Position numbers and translations under genes: made by a program. 64,000 nt of DNA, from contig NZ_JARSBN010000001.1 in NCBI RefSeq assembly GCF_029624125.1, positions 124,001 to 188,000 of the forward strand, in the 5' to 3' direction. The DNA is from Winogradskyella marincola. GTDB taxonomy: Bacteria; Bacteroidota; Bacteroidia; Flavobacteriales; Flavobacteriaceae. Every line of letters begins with the position of its first letter. The first letter of the stretch is position 1. Of the stretch, positions 28,763-36,248 are shown piece after piece. The notes beneath the pieces are model-generated. The model did not search any database. It was not told the DNA's origin and saw only the letters and a program-made list of their open reading frames with translations.

Positions 28763-29737
28763 TTATTTGAAAAAAGAATCTACAAACTCATATTTATTAA
28801 ATACTTGTAAATCTTCAATACCTTCACCTACTCCTATATATTTTACTGGAATTTGAAATTGATCACTTATACCTATAACCACTCCTCCTTTTGCAGTTCC
28901 GTCTAATTTTGTTACTGCCAATGAGGTTACCTCTGTTGCCGCTGTAAATTGTTTGGCTTGCTCAAAAGCATTTTGACCTGTAGAACCATCTAAAACCAAT
29001 AAAACATCGTGTGGTGCATCGCCAACAACTTTTTGCATAACACGTTTTACTTTAGAAAGCTCATTCATTAAGTTTACTTTGTTATGTAAACGACCAGCAG
29101 TATCTATGATAATAACATCTGCATCTTGATTAACTCCAGATTGTAAAGCATCAAAAGCCACAGAAGCAGGATCACTTCCCATTTCTTGTCTTATCATTGG
29201 TATCTCTACTCTATCTGCCCAAACTTGTAATTGGTCTATTGCAGCAGCTCTAAAGGTGTCTGCTGCACCAAGCACTACTTTTAACCCTTTCTTTTTAAAC
29301 TGATATGCTAACTTACCTATAGTCGTGGTTTTACCAACACCATTAACACCAACAACCATTAATACATAAGGTGTTTTTTTACCATTGTCTTGCGCTGGTA
29401 AATTAGGAATGTTATAATCGGTTTCCTCACCAGAATTAGTTTCGGATAATAATCCTGCTATTTCCTCTCTAAGTATTTTGTTAAGCTCTGAGGTTCCTAA
29501 GTATTTATCTTTAGCAACACGCTCTTCTATACGCTCAATAACTTTTAATGTTGTATTAACACCAACATCACTGGTTACCAAAATTTCTTCAAGATTATCC
29601 AGAACATCATCATCTACTTTAGATTTTCCTGCTACTGCTTTATTTAATTTGGTAAAAAAAGAGGTTTTGGACTTTTCAAGCCCTTTATCTAAGGTTTCTT
29701 TTTTTTCTGAAGAAAATATTTTTTTAAAAAAACTCAT
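28763..29737 (-). CDS. ftsY: Signal recognition particle receptor FtsY
   Basis: FtsY is the membrane-associated GTPase that receives SRP-ribosome complexes for co-translational insertion of membrane proteins. The 324-residue chain has a short charged N domain, the P-loop GVNGVGKTT (130-138), DTAGR (212-216) and TKLDGTAKGG (276-285). The acidic A domain of enterobacterial FtsY is nearly absent, which is normal for this phylum. It has its own -10 box at 29807-29814, separated from the upstream DUF4295 gene by a terminator, so it is not simply part of the ribosomal operon. Confidence 0.97.
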   Translation of the reverse strand: MSFFKKIFSSEKKETLDKGLEKSKTSFFTKLNKAVAGKSKVDDDVLDNLEEILVTSDVGVNTTLKVIERIEERVAKDKYLGTSELNKILREEIAGLLSETNSGEETDYNIPNLPAQDNGKKTPYVLMVVGVNGVGKTTTIGKLAYQFKKKGLKVVLGAADTFRAAAIDQLQVWADRVEIPMIRQEMGSDPASVAFDALQSGVNQDADVIIIDTAGRLHNKVNLMNELSKVKRVMQKVVGDAPHDVLLVLDGSTGQNAFEQAKQFTAATEVTSLAVTKLDGTAKGGVVIGISDQFQIPVKYIGVGEGIEDLQVFNKYEFVDSFFK

Positions 29738-29806
29738 TGTATTCTATTTGGTTAGCTAGTAGCAACAACCTTGCCTTGTTTGTTTAACTGCTAAGTTGTC
29801 AGACTT

Positions 29807-29814
29807 CAAATATA
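29807..29814 (-). promoter_or_regulatory. Putative ftsY -10 element
   Basis: TATATTTG on the minus strand is an exact TAnnTTTG match about 70 bases before the ftsY ATG. It lies between the DUF4295 terminator and ftsY, which supports separate expression of ftsY. Confidence 0.5.
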
Positions 29815-29920
29815 GCTTAATATTTTTAGTTGACATATAGACAATCTATGATGCTAAATAAGAACTATATTACATAATAAGGTTAAAGCATCATCCCTTT
29901 TGACATCTACAAAATATCAC

Positions 29921-29953
29921 AAAAAAAAACTGCTTTCTAATCGAAAGCAGTTT
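29921..29953 (-). terminator. Terminator of the rpmB-rpmG-DUF4295 operon
   Basis: The stem AAACTGCTTTC (927-937 of 29 kb) pairs with GAAAGCAGTTT (943-953) around a five-base loop. On the minus strand it runs into a T tract (921-926). It lies 23 bases after the DUF4295 stop codon. Confidence 0.9.
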
Positions 29954-29976
29954 GTAAATCTATATCTATATACAGA

Positions 29977-30129
29977 TTATTTTTTATCTAAAAAGTCATT
30001 GACAAGTTCTGGTGCCATTACTGATTCTACAAACATGTATGCTCCAGTTTTTGGTGATTTCACCATTTTAATAGCTTTTGTCAATCTTTTTGATCCTGTC
30101 TGTAAAGACGCTACTGATTTCTTTGCCAT
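29977..30129 (-). CDS. DUF4295 small basic protein (probable Bacteroidota ribosomal protein)
   Basis: Reading the minus strand from the ATG at 30129 gives a 50-residue basic protein beginning MAKKSVASLQTG, with KMVKSPKTGAYMFVE in the middle and ending VNDFLDKK. This is the DUF4295 family, which in Flavobacteriia follows rpmB and rpmG. From memory, a Bacteroidota-specific large-subunit protein named bL38 was seen in the Flavobacterium johnsoniae ribosome, and I believe it is this family; treat that link as moderate. The stop is followed by a strong terminator. An opposite-strand reading frame over the same bases is a shadow. Confidence 0.9.
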   Translation of the reverse strand: MAKKSVASLQTGSKRLTKAIKMVKSPKTGAYMFVESVMAPELVNDFLDKK

Positions 30130-30136
30130 AACTTAA

Positions 30137-30319
30137 TTATTTTATCTCTTTATGTACTGTCATACGCTTAAGAATAGGATTAAATTTCTTAATCTCCATA
30201 CGGTCTGGCGTATTTTTCTTATTCTTTGTTGTAATGTATCTAGAAGTTCCTGGCATACCAGAAGCTTTGTGCTCTGTGCACTCTAAGATAACCTGTATTC
30301 TGTTTCCTTTCTTTGCCAT
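30137..30319 (-). CDS. rpmG: 50S ribosomal protein L33 (cysteine-poor form)
   Basis: The 60-residue basic product beginning [18 protein letters not shown] is bacterial ribosomal protein bL33; [19 protein letters not shown] is the diagnostic core. It has one cysteine only (C14), so it is the form that does not bind zinc through two CxxC pairs. It lies between rpmB (25 bases upstream) and the DUF4295 gene (7 bases downstream) in a compact ribosomal operon. Confidence 0.97.
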   Translation of the reverse strand: MAKKGNRIQVILECTEHKASGMPGTSRYITTKNKKNTPDRMEIKKFNPILKRMTVHKEIK

Positions 30320-30344
30320 TGTATATTGACTTTAGCGTATGCTT

Positions 30345-30581
30345 TTATTTATAAAATCCTTTTGCTCTAGCTTCTTTTAATGCAGCAGAAATACCAATTT
30401 TATTGATAGTCTTTAATGCTGATGTAGAAACTTTTAATGTTACCCACTTATCTTCTTCAGGAATATAAAAACGCTTTTTAATCAAGTTTGCATTAAACTT
30501 GCGTTTTGTTTTGTTCATTGCGTGAGAAACATTGTTTCCTACCATCGCTTTTTTCCCAGTAAGTTCACAAACTCTTGACAT
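30345..30581 (-). CDS. rpmB: 50S ribosomal protein L28
   Basis: The 78-residue product starts MSRVCELTGKKAMVGNNVSH and contains TKRKFNANLIKKRFY, both typical of bL28. It is the first gene of the rpmB-rpmG-DUF4295 operon. A canonical promoter (TTTG, 19-base spacer, TAAATTTG) lies at 30707-30737, leaving a leader of about 120 bases. Ribosomal-protein control by that leader is possible but no structure was identified. Confidence 0.97.
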   Translation of the reverse strand: MSRVCELTGKKAMVGNNVSHAMNKTKRKFNANLIKKRFYIPEEDKWVTLKVSTSALKTINKIGISAALKEARAKGFYK

Positions 30582-30706
30582 TGTATTCTTTCTTTAGGTA
30601 CGTTAATTCTATCTGTTGGCTCTTCTTGCCTTTTATTAAGATAATTTGCTTTTAATTACCTCTATAAAAACTAAACATCCTTGTAGGGATATTTTTTAAC
30701 AGGGTG

Positions 30707-30737
30707 CAAATTTAGTAAAACTTTATGTTTCAACAAA
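30707..30737 (-). promoter_or_regulatory. Strong promoter of the rpmB operon
   Basis: On the minus strand TTTG (734-737 of 30 kb) and TAAATTTG (707-714) are separated by exactly 19 bases, matching the Bacteroidota sigma consensus at both boxes and in spacing. This is the best promoter in the window. Its -33 box lies inside the cinA terminator hairpin. Confidence 0.8.
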
Positions 30738-30746
30738 CATAAAGTT
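30719..30746 (-). terminator. cinA terminator hairpin overlapping the rpmB promoter
   Basis: Arms AACTTTATGTTT (719-730) and AAACATAAAGTT (735-746) form a perfect 12-bp stem with a four-base loop directly after the cinA stop (30747). The T run that follows on the minus strand is short (TTTT), so termination may be partial. Confidence 0.6.
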
Positions 30747-31991
30747 CTACTTTTTTAATATTTCTTTTTGCAACATCTCAAAAGCCTTGTTTGTAGCCCT
30801 AATAATTACCTTTTCTCTAAGGTTACCAAAATTATATTCTTTTGAGTGCACACCAGACTGAGTTGCTATTGCTATCCATACTGTACCAACATCGGCATCT
30901 GATTCTCCTTTAGAGGGTCCTGCATTTCCTGTGGTGCTTATTCCGTAATCTGACTTAAATAGTTGACGTACATTAACTGCCATAGTTTCTGCTACCTCTT
31001 TACTAACTACAGATTTTGAAGCTATATCTTCTTCTGGTACATTAAGCACATTTATTTTAGACTCTGTTGCATAGCTTACAATACTTCCTTTAAAATATTT
31101 TGAAGCTCCTGCATTTGCTGTAATGGCTTTTGCTATTTGACCACCTGTGCAACTTTCTGCTACAGATAAAGTTTCTTCTTTCTCTGTAAGTTGTTTTCCT
31201 ATAACTGCTTCTATAGACAGATCTTCTTCATAACCAACAAAAACATCTTCGATTTGTGGACGTAATAGATCTATTTGTTGTTTTAGCTCGTTCTCTAATG
31301 TTTCTTTATTATTAGATTTTCCAGAAAGTCTTAACCGTACTCGTCCTAAGCTTGGCAAATAAGCGAGCTTAATAAAGCCTGGCAAACCATCTTCCCAAGC
31401 TTCTATCCTATCTGCAAGTGCACTTTCACCTATACCATAGGTTAATAGTGTTTTGTGTATTATATATGGAAACTTGAACTTAGATCGTAATAAAGGTATA
31501 ACCTCATCTTTTATCAAAGCTTTCATTTCATAAGGCACACCTGGAAGCGATACAAATACTTTACCATTTTTCTCCATCCACATTCCTGGTGCAGTGCCAT
31601 ACTTATTCATCAATACCTTAGACTTAGATGGCACTAAAGCCTGATGTTTATTTACGGTTAAAAGTGGTGCATTATATTTTGAAAAAATTTGCTCTACATT
31701 TTTGAGAACAGACTTATTTTCAATTAATGTATCATTAAAATACTCGCAAATGGTTTGTTTGGTAATATCGTCCTTAGTAGGCCCTAAACCACCTGTAATG
31801 ATAATTATATCAGCATTTTCTTCAGCCTCTTTTAAAGCTTTTAGAATATGAGCTTTATCATCTTGTACAGAAGTAATCTGATAGACAGAAACACCTATCT
31901 TATTAAATTCTTTACCTAAAAATGCTGAGTTTGTATCTACAATTTGACCAATGAGAATTTCATCACCAATTGTTATAATTTCTGCTTGCAT
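30747..31991 (-). CDS. cinA: CinA family protein (competence/damage-inducible; nicotinamide-nucleotide amidase)
   Basis: CinA proteins combine an N-terminal molybdopterin-binding-like domain (about 1-170, with GDEILIGQIVDTN and TGGLGPTKDDIT) and a C-terminal PncC-type domain (about 255-414, with VAESCTGGQIA and TTGNAGPSKG). The C-terminal domain deamidates NMN in pyridine-nucleotide salvage, and the N-terminal domain can act as an ADP-ribose pyrophosphatase. The full-length 414-residue architecture is intact. It is the last gene of a minus-strand run; its ATG follows the Hpt gene with no gap. Confidence 0.95.
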   Translation of the reverse strand: MQAEIITIGDEILIGQIVDTNSAFLGKEFNKIGVSVYQITSVQDDKAHILKALKEAEENADIIIITGGLGPTKDDITKQTICEYFNDTLIENKSVLKNVEQIFSKYNAPLLTVNKHQALVPSKSKVLMNKYGTAPGMWMEKNGKVFVSLPGVPYEMKALIKDEVIPLLRSKFKFPYIIHKTLLTYGIGESALADRIEAWEDGLPGFIKLAYLPSLGRVRLRLSGKSNNKETLENELKQQIDLLRPQIEDVFVGYEEDLSIEAVIGKQLTEKEETLSVAESCTGGQIAKAITANAGASKYFKGSIVSYATESKINVLNVPEEDIASKSVVSKEVAETMAVNVRQLFKSDYGISTTGNAGPSKGESDADVGTVWIAIATQSGVHSKEYNFGNLREKVIIRATNKAFEMLQKEILKK

Positions 31992-32333
31992 TTATAATCC
32001 GAAATCAGATTTTATTTCGTTTGTTGCATTTTCTACAGCTGTAAGTACTATTTGAAGCTGAGCATCAATATTTTTATCTTCTTGCTCGTACTTGCCCCAA
32101 TCTTGTACTTCTATTAATGCATCATATACGCCTAAATCAAATAACTCTATGGTTGGTTTCATTTTGTGAGCAGCCTGGTAAGTTTCATAAAAATCTCCTT
32201 CCGGTACTGCTTTTCTTAAACGTTCAGCATCTTCAGGAACTTCCTCTATAAAAGCTGCTGCCAAAGCCATAACGAAATCTTCGTCGTTATCTGCCATTTC
32301 TCGTACGCGATCTAATCTGTAATGTTTTGCCAT
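31992..32333 (-). CDS. Stand-alone Hpt (histidine phosphotransfer) protein
   Basis: The 113-residue, all-helical acidic protein has the Hpt signature with the candidate phospho-histidine H56 in YQAAHKMKPTIELF. Hpt proteins relay phosphate between receiver domains of hybrid kinases and response regulators. No hybrid kinase or response regulator lies next to it. It sits directly between the FAH-family gene and cinA with no intergenic space on either side. Its partners are therefore elsewhere in the genome. Confidence 0.87.
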   Translation of the reverse strand: MAKHYRLDRVREMADNDEDFVMALAAAFIEEVPEDAERLRKAVPEGDFYETYQAAHKMKPTIELFDLGVYDALIEVQDWGKYEQEDKNIDAQLQIVLTAVENATNEIKSDFGL

Positions 32334-32945
32334 TTATTTTATTTTTATTGAAAACATTTCTTGGTCTTCAATATATCCTTTTAATTCATCGTTTGCAAAA
32401 ACCTTACCAACTCCGGCAGGTGTGCCTGTAAATATAATATCTCCAATTTTTAAAGTAAAATATTTTGATACATATTCTATGAGTTCATCAATTTTCCAAA
32501 GCATTAATTGGGTATTTCCTGTCTGAACGACTTCGGAATTCTTCTTTAAACTAAAATTAAGATTATTTAAATCTTGAAATTCACTTTTCGGTAACCATTT
32601 TCCTACAACAGCAGCACCATCAAAGGCTTTTGCTTTTTCCCATGACAGTCCTTTTGCTTTTAATTGCGCCTGTAGATCTCTTGCGGTAAAGTCTATTCCT
32701 AGTCCTATTTCATCATAATATTTATGAGCAAATTTTTTATCAATATGCTTACCTACTTTTTTAATTTTCACCAATACTTCTACTTCATGATGCACTTCAT
32801 CAGAAAAGTCTGGAATAAAAAACGGTTGTTTTTTAAGCAATATTGAAGTATCTGGTTTTAAAAACACAACAGGATCTGTTGGTTTTTCGTTTTCTAGTTC
32901 TTTAATGTGGTCGGTGTAATTACGACCTATACAAATGAGTTTCAT
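32334..32945 (-). CDS. Fumarylacetoacetate hydrolase family protein
   Basis: The product belongs to the FAH superfamily, which cleaves or hydrates small dicarbonyl or 2-keto acids with a divalent metal. The landmarks are MKLICIGRNYTDHIKE, KPDTSILL, HHEVEVLVKI with the metal-binding glutamates, and IIFTGTPAGVGKV. I prefer the ATG at 32945 to that at 32951. An AGGA seven bases upstream of it is supplied by the end of a palindromic repeat, but Shine-Dalgarno pairing is weak in this phylum. The specific substrate (acylpyruvate or oxaloacetate-like) is unknown. Confidence 0.9.
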   Translation of the reverse strand: MKLICIGRNYTDHIKELENEKPTDPVVFLKPDTSILLKKQPFFIPDFSDEVHHEVEVLVKIKKVGKHIDKKFAHKYYDEIGLGIDFTARDLQAQLKAKGLSWEKAKAFDGAAVVGKWLPKSEFQDLNNLNFSLKKNSEVVQTGNTQLMLWKIDELIEYVSKYFTLKIGDIIFTGTPAGVGKVFANDELKGYIEDQEMFSIKIK

Positions 32946-32949
32946 ATTC

Positions 32950-32971
32950 ATTTCCTGCGTAGGCAGGAATC
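32950..32971. repeat. Short palindromic repeat, family B
   Basis: TTCCTGC and GCAGGAA form a 7-bp hairpin with a four-base loop, filling the short gap between two minus-strand genes. The same ATTCCTGC / GCAGGAAT words recur at 33899, 49366, 51318 and 56264. Confidence 0.75.
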
Positions 32972-32978
32972 TTTTTAA

Positions 32979-33881
32979 TTAATTTGACAAAGTTAAGGAT
33001 ATTGCTGGTACTGCCTTCTTTTCACTCCTGTAAGCATTAGAAGCATAAAAACGCCATTCTCCAGAAACATATACTGCAATTGTAAACTCCCCCTCCTCCT
33101 CGCAAGTTGCAGAAAATGCAGGAAGGTATTTAATGCGTTTTTCTTTCTTCCTTTTTTTATCTGCAAAATGAAAAGTTACCTCTTCTTCGTTATATGGTAT
33201 ATACAACCACTCAAAGGCTACATAAAAGCCTTCTCTTGGAAAAATTATATCATAGTCTGCAACATCAACTACAGCTTCCTTTTGCTTCTTTTTTAATTCT
33301 ACAATGACATTCTCTTTTAAAATATCTATATCCGGAAGACTGTCTTTTCCCACGGTAAATAGCCTTAATCTAAACTTCGCTTTTTTATTTTTAAAATTTC
33401 CAAAATGAAATTTAATTAACTTAAGAAACTCTGTTTCTTCATAAGCTTCTTTATATGGAAAGTACAATGCTATGATCCACGGATTCTCTGCAAAAGAACC
33501 AAAGCCGTGGCATAAGTCTGAATCTTCAATTCTGTTTACTGTCTTGGTTTTCTCTTCAAACTTATCCTTAATAATAACTTCTTCTAAAACCTCTGTTTTA
33601 GGATTCAAAAAAATCTCTTCAGACTTTAGAAATAAAGAAACTGGTATTTTGCTACTCTCATAACCTAATGACGATAAACTAACGATCTTATTTATGTCCT
33701 CTTCCTTTATTTCTAGACTAAAGCTTCCATCATCATCACTAGAGGTACCAATAGTAGACTCTAGAATAGAAATATTGACATAAGGAATTGGCTCGTTAGT
33801 TACTTTATCTAAGACCAAGCCTTTGGCAACGTTTTGTTGCGAGAATACCAGAAATGGAAATAATAAAAAGAATACTTTCAT
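32979..33881 (-). CDS. Secreted carboxypeptidase-regulatory-like domain protein
   Basis: I start at 33881 (MKVFFLLFPF), giving a signal peptide (about 1-15) followed by a CarboxypepD_reg-like beta-sandwich (about 18-95: AKGLVLDKVTNEPIPYVNIS, DDDGSFSLEI). The C-terminal 200 residues form an uncharacterised beta-rich domain with DYDIIFPREGFYVAFEW. The same two-part layout and DYDIxxPxxGF segment occur in the protein at 62195-63166. It probably lies in the periplasm or on the outer surface. The ATG at 33908 would overlap a palindromic repeat and is unlikely. Confidence 0.83.
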   Translation of the reverse strand: MKVFFLLFPFLVFSQQNVAKGLVLDKVTNEPIPYVNISILESTIGTSSDDDGSFSLEIKEEDINKIVSLSSLGYESSKIPVSLFLKSEEIFLNPKTEVLEEVIIKDKFEEKTKTVNRIEDSDLCHGFGSFAENPWIIALYFPYKEAYEETEFLKLIKFHFGNFKNKKAKFRLRLFTVGKDSLPDIDILKENVIVELKKKQKEAVVDVADYDIIFPREGFYVAFEWLYIPYNEEEVTFHFADKKRKKEKRIKYLPAFSATCEEEGEFTIAVYVSGEWRFYASNAYRSEKKAVPAISLTLSN

Positions 33882-33898
33882 GTGAACCAGGAAAAAAG

Positions 33899-33918
33899 AT
33901 TCCTGCATGTGCAGGAAT
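33899..33918. repeat. Short palindromic repeat, family B
   Basis: ATTCCTGC (899-906 of 33 kb) and GCAGGAAT (911-918) form a perfect 8-bp stem with the loop ATGT. It fills the gap between the exonuclease stop and the next gene. Confidence 0.8.
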
Positions 33919-34695
33919 TTATCCCAATTTATTATTAAACTGACGTAACTTAATAGCTGTTAACACTTTTTTAGTATACAACGGAAAATCTGCATTTAGC
34001 AACCAACCAAAGTAACCTGGCTCTTGCTCCATAACATCAACTACGCGTTTTCCTTTGTGCTTACCAAAAGAAAAACACTCTTCACCTTCTTTATTATAAA
34101 TTAGGAAGCCTGCAAAATCTGCAAACTTTTTACGCGAACTGAATTCTGCTAAAAACTTGGTATCATTTTCCAGCTCTTCATAGCGCTCTAATTGCGCTTT
34201 TAACACTTCGTACGTCGCTTTAGTATCTGCTTCTGCACTATGAGCATCTTCTAAATTTTTATCACAATAAAACTTATAGGCCGCACTTAATGTACGTTGT
34301 TCCATTTTATGAAATATGGTTTGTACATCTACTGCCAAACGATTTTTCATATCAAAATCAACCTCAGCACGTAACATTTCTTCTGCTAAAAGCGGAATAT
34401 CAAATCTATTAGAATTAAAACCACCCAAATCAGAATCTTTGATCAAATTATAAACCTCTTTAGAAATTTCCTTAAAGGTTGGTGCGTCAGCAACATCTGC
34501 ATCAGAAATACCATGAACAGCGGTTGTTTCTAGTGGAATGGGAATTGTTGGATTTACCTTTTTGGTATAAGTTTCTTCCTTTCCGTTAGGATACACTTTT
34601 AATATTGAAATTTCTACGATTCTGTCTTTAGAAATATTGATTCCTGTGGTTTCTAAATCGAAAAAACAGATGGGTTTGTTAAGGTTGAGTTGCAT
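33919..34695 (-). CDS. DnaQ-like 3'-5' exonuclease with C-terminal DUF3820-like module
   Basis: The N-terminal domain is a DEDD exonuclease: FFDLETTGINISKDRIVE holds the DxE motif, GFNSNRFDIPLL the second acidic motif and DAHSAEADTKATYEVL the third with an Hx(4)D pattern. It is therefore a DnaQ/epsilon-like exonuclease, acting on DNA or RNA ends in the cytoplasm. The last 55 residues (ECFSFGKHKGKRV to ADFPLYTKKVL) resemble DUF3820 (compare the 75-residue protein at 1412-1639). It heads a minus-strand run that ends at cinA, with a -10 box at 34714-34721. Confidence 0.93.
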   Translation of the reverse strand: MQLNLNKPICFFDLETTGINISKDRIVEISILKVYPNGKEETYTKKVNPTIPIPLETTAVHGISDADVADAPTFKEISKEVYNLIKDSDLGGFNSNRFDIPLLAEEMLRAEVDFDMKNRLAVDVQTIFHKMEQRTLSAAYKFYCDKNLEDAHSAEADTKATYEVLKAQLERYEELENDTKFLAEFSSRKKFADFAGFLIYNKEGEECFSFGKHKGKRVVDVMEQEPGYFGWLLNADFPLYTKKVLTAIKLRQFNNKLG

Positions 34696-34713
34696 TTATC
34701 TTATAGTTTAGTA

Positions 34714-34721
34714 CAAAGTTA
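34714..34721 (-). promoter_or_regulatory. Putative promoter of the exonuclease-cinA run
   Basis: TAACTTTG on the minus strand matches TAnnTTTG exactly. A TTGA word begins about 20 bases further upstream, near the -33 position. The leader to the exonuclease ATG would be very short (about 18 bases). Confidence 0.55.
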
Positions 34722-34804
34722 TGGAGATTAAATATAAACTTTCAATTTTGTAAAAAAATTACGCAACCTTTTTTACTTTATAGTATCTATAAGAAAACTA
34801 TAAT

Positions 34805-36145
34805 ATGAAAAATAGATTACCATCCTTACTTTTTTTAATCTACATTATTTCTACCCATAGTATCATTGCTCAATTTGCGGAGCCAATTTTACTGCAAGAA
34901 GACACCAGTAACATTACAAATATTGTGTTTGCAGATATCAATAATGATAATCTTAAAGATATCATAGTTACCAAAAAAATTGAAAGCACTTCTATTTCCT
35001 ATTTTATTAACCTTGGTGATCTGAATTTTTCTGAAGAAAATGTAATCCTTTCAGGCAATAGCCTAGTAACTAATATAGCAACTGGCGACTTTAATAATGA
35101 TGGATGGGAAGATCTTATTAGTATAGGTGACAATGAAAACTCTGTAAGACTACATATCAATTCTAATTCTACATTTACCTCACAAGTTATAGATACATTT
35201 ACTTTTTTTGAAAGTGATATTTCTGCTTCAGACATAGATAATGATGGTGATCTAGATTTCATAGCTATAGGCGGCCCAACTTTTAAGGTTTTTTATAATG
35301 ATGGCTCAGCTAATTTTACACAACAAACTATAAGTGGCCCTCAGGATAACTTTGAAGATTTTTTTGACATCACAATTGCAGACATAGATAATGATGGCTA
35401 TGAAGATGTTATTACTGGCGGAGCCAACACCTCTGTATATAAGAACACAAATGGCATTATAACTTATGACAGTACCAGAAGTTCTGCTATTAATAACGGA
35501 ACTAACCTAATGGTAAAACTTATAGATTTAGATAATGATGGAGATTTAGATTTGCTCTCTCAAAGCAACAGTAGTTCGTTTGGTATACATTGGATAGAAA
35601 ATGACGGTAACGGCAATTTTATTAACACGCATATAATCGACCCTAACCCTTACTCCGTAGAGTCTGTTACCGTAAAGGATTTTGACAATGATGAAGATAA
35701 CGATATTTTAATTTCTGACAATTTTGATTTATTAATTTATAACAACGATAGTTTAGGAAATTTTAGCTTGCCTTCTGTAATACAAGACAACGACCTCTCA
35801 ATAAGCACTGTATATTCCGAAGATTTTGACAATGATGGAGATTATGATATAATATGGTCTGCAGACCTATCTATTCAACTCAACAATAACACCTTGAGTA
35901 TAGACAAAAATCCAGATAATAATAACATTAACATATATCCAAACCCTGTTCTGGACAACATAAATATTTACACCGAGACTTCAGGAAAATGCACAGTTTA
36001 TAACTTTATTGGCCAAATAATTGCTAGTGATATTGCTTTAAACAGTGGCTACAACACTATTAAGCTTTCTAATAAAGCTCAAGGATATATCATTAAAATA
36101 GAAACCAACAATAAAGCTACCTACAAAAAGGTCTTATCTAAATAA
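34805..36145 (+). CDS. Secreted FG-GAP/VCBS-repeat protein with T9SS sorting domain
   Basis: The 446-residue product has a signal peptide (about 1-22) and repeated FG-GAP/VCBS blades with calcium-binding D-x-D-N-D-G motifs (ADINNDN, DFNNDG, DIDNDGD, DLDNDGD, DFDNDGD), about seven in all, consistent with a beta-propeller. The last 75 residues (INIYPNPVLDNINI to KKVLSK) are a type A C-terminal sorting domain for type IX secretion. It is probably a surface or secreted adhesin or scaffold. It stands alone, divergent from the exonuclease, with a terminator directly downstream. Confidence 0.92.
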   Translation: MKNRLPSLLFLIYIISTHSIIAQFAEPILLQEDTSNITNIVFADINNDNLKDIIVTKKIESTSISYFINLGDLNFSEENVILSGNSLVTNIATGDFNNDGWEDLISIGDNENSVRLHINSNSTFTSQVIDTFTFFESDISASDIDNDGDLDFIAIGGPTFKVFYNDGSANFTQQTISGPQDNFEDFFDITIADIDNDGYEDVITGGANTSVYKNTNGIITYDSTRSSAINNGTNLMVKLIDLDNDGDLDLLSQSNSSSFGIHWIENDGNGNFINTHIIDPNPYSVESVTVKDFDNDEDNDILISDNFDLLIYNNDSLGNFSLPSVIQDNDLSISTVYSEDFDNDGDYDIIWSADLSIQLNNNTLSIDKNPDNNNINIYPNPVLDNINIYTETSGKCTVYNFIGQIIASDIALNSGYNTIKLSNKAQGYIIKIETNNKATYKKVLSK

Positions 36146-36170
36146 GCGTATAAATAATAAACTTAGTCAT

Positions 36171-36203
36171 AAAAAAAGCACAGTCCTAAAACTGTGCTTT
36201 TTT
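36171..36203. terminator. Bidirectional terminator
   Basis: AAAAAAGCACAGT and ACTGTGCTTTTTT form a 13-bp stem around a six-base loop. Runs of A and T on both sides let it serve the plus-strand FG-GAP gene and also the converging E2 gene. Confidence 0.88.
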
Positions 36204-36211
36204 ATGTATTT

Positions 36212-36241
36212 GAGATGCTGAATCAAGTTCAGCATAACAAG
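36212..36241. repeat. Short palindromic repeat, family C
   Basis: ATGCTGAA (215-222 of 36 kb) and TTCAGCAT (228-235) form a perfect 8-bp stem with a five-base loop, followed by AACAAG. A diverged copy is at 28725-28750. Confidence 0.7.
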
Positions 36242-36248
36242 ATATTAA

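Noticed and set aside
29900..30136. Plus-strand open frame of 78 codons over the DUF4295 region
   Set aside because: The minus strand over the same bases encodes a 50-residue basic protein of a known family in the expected place after rpmB and rpmG; the plus frame crosses the terminator and has no family features.
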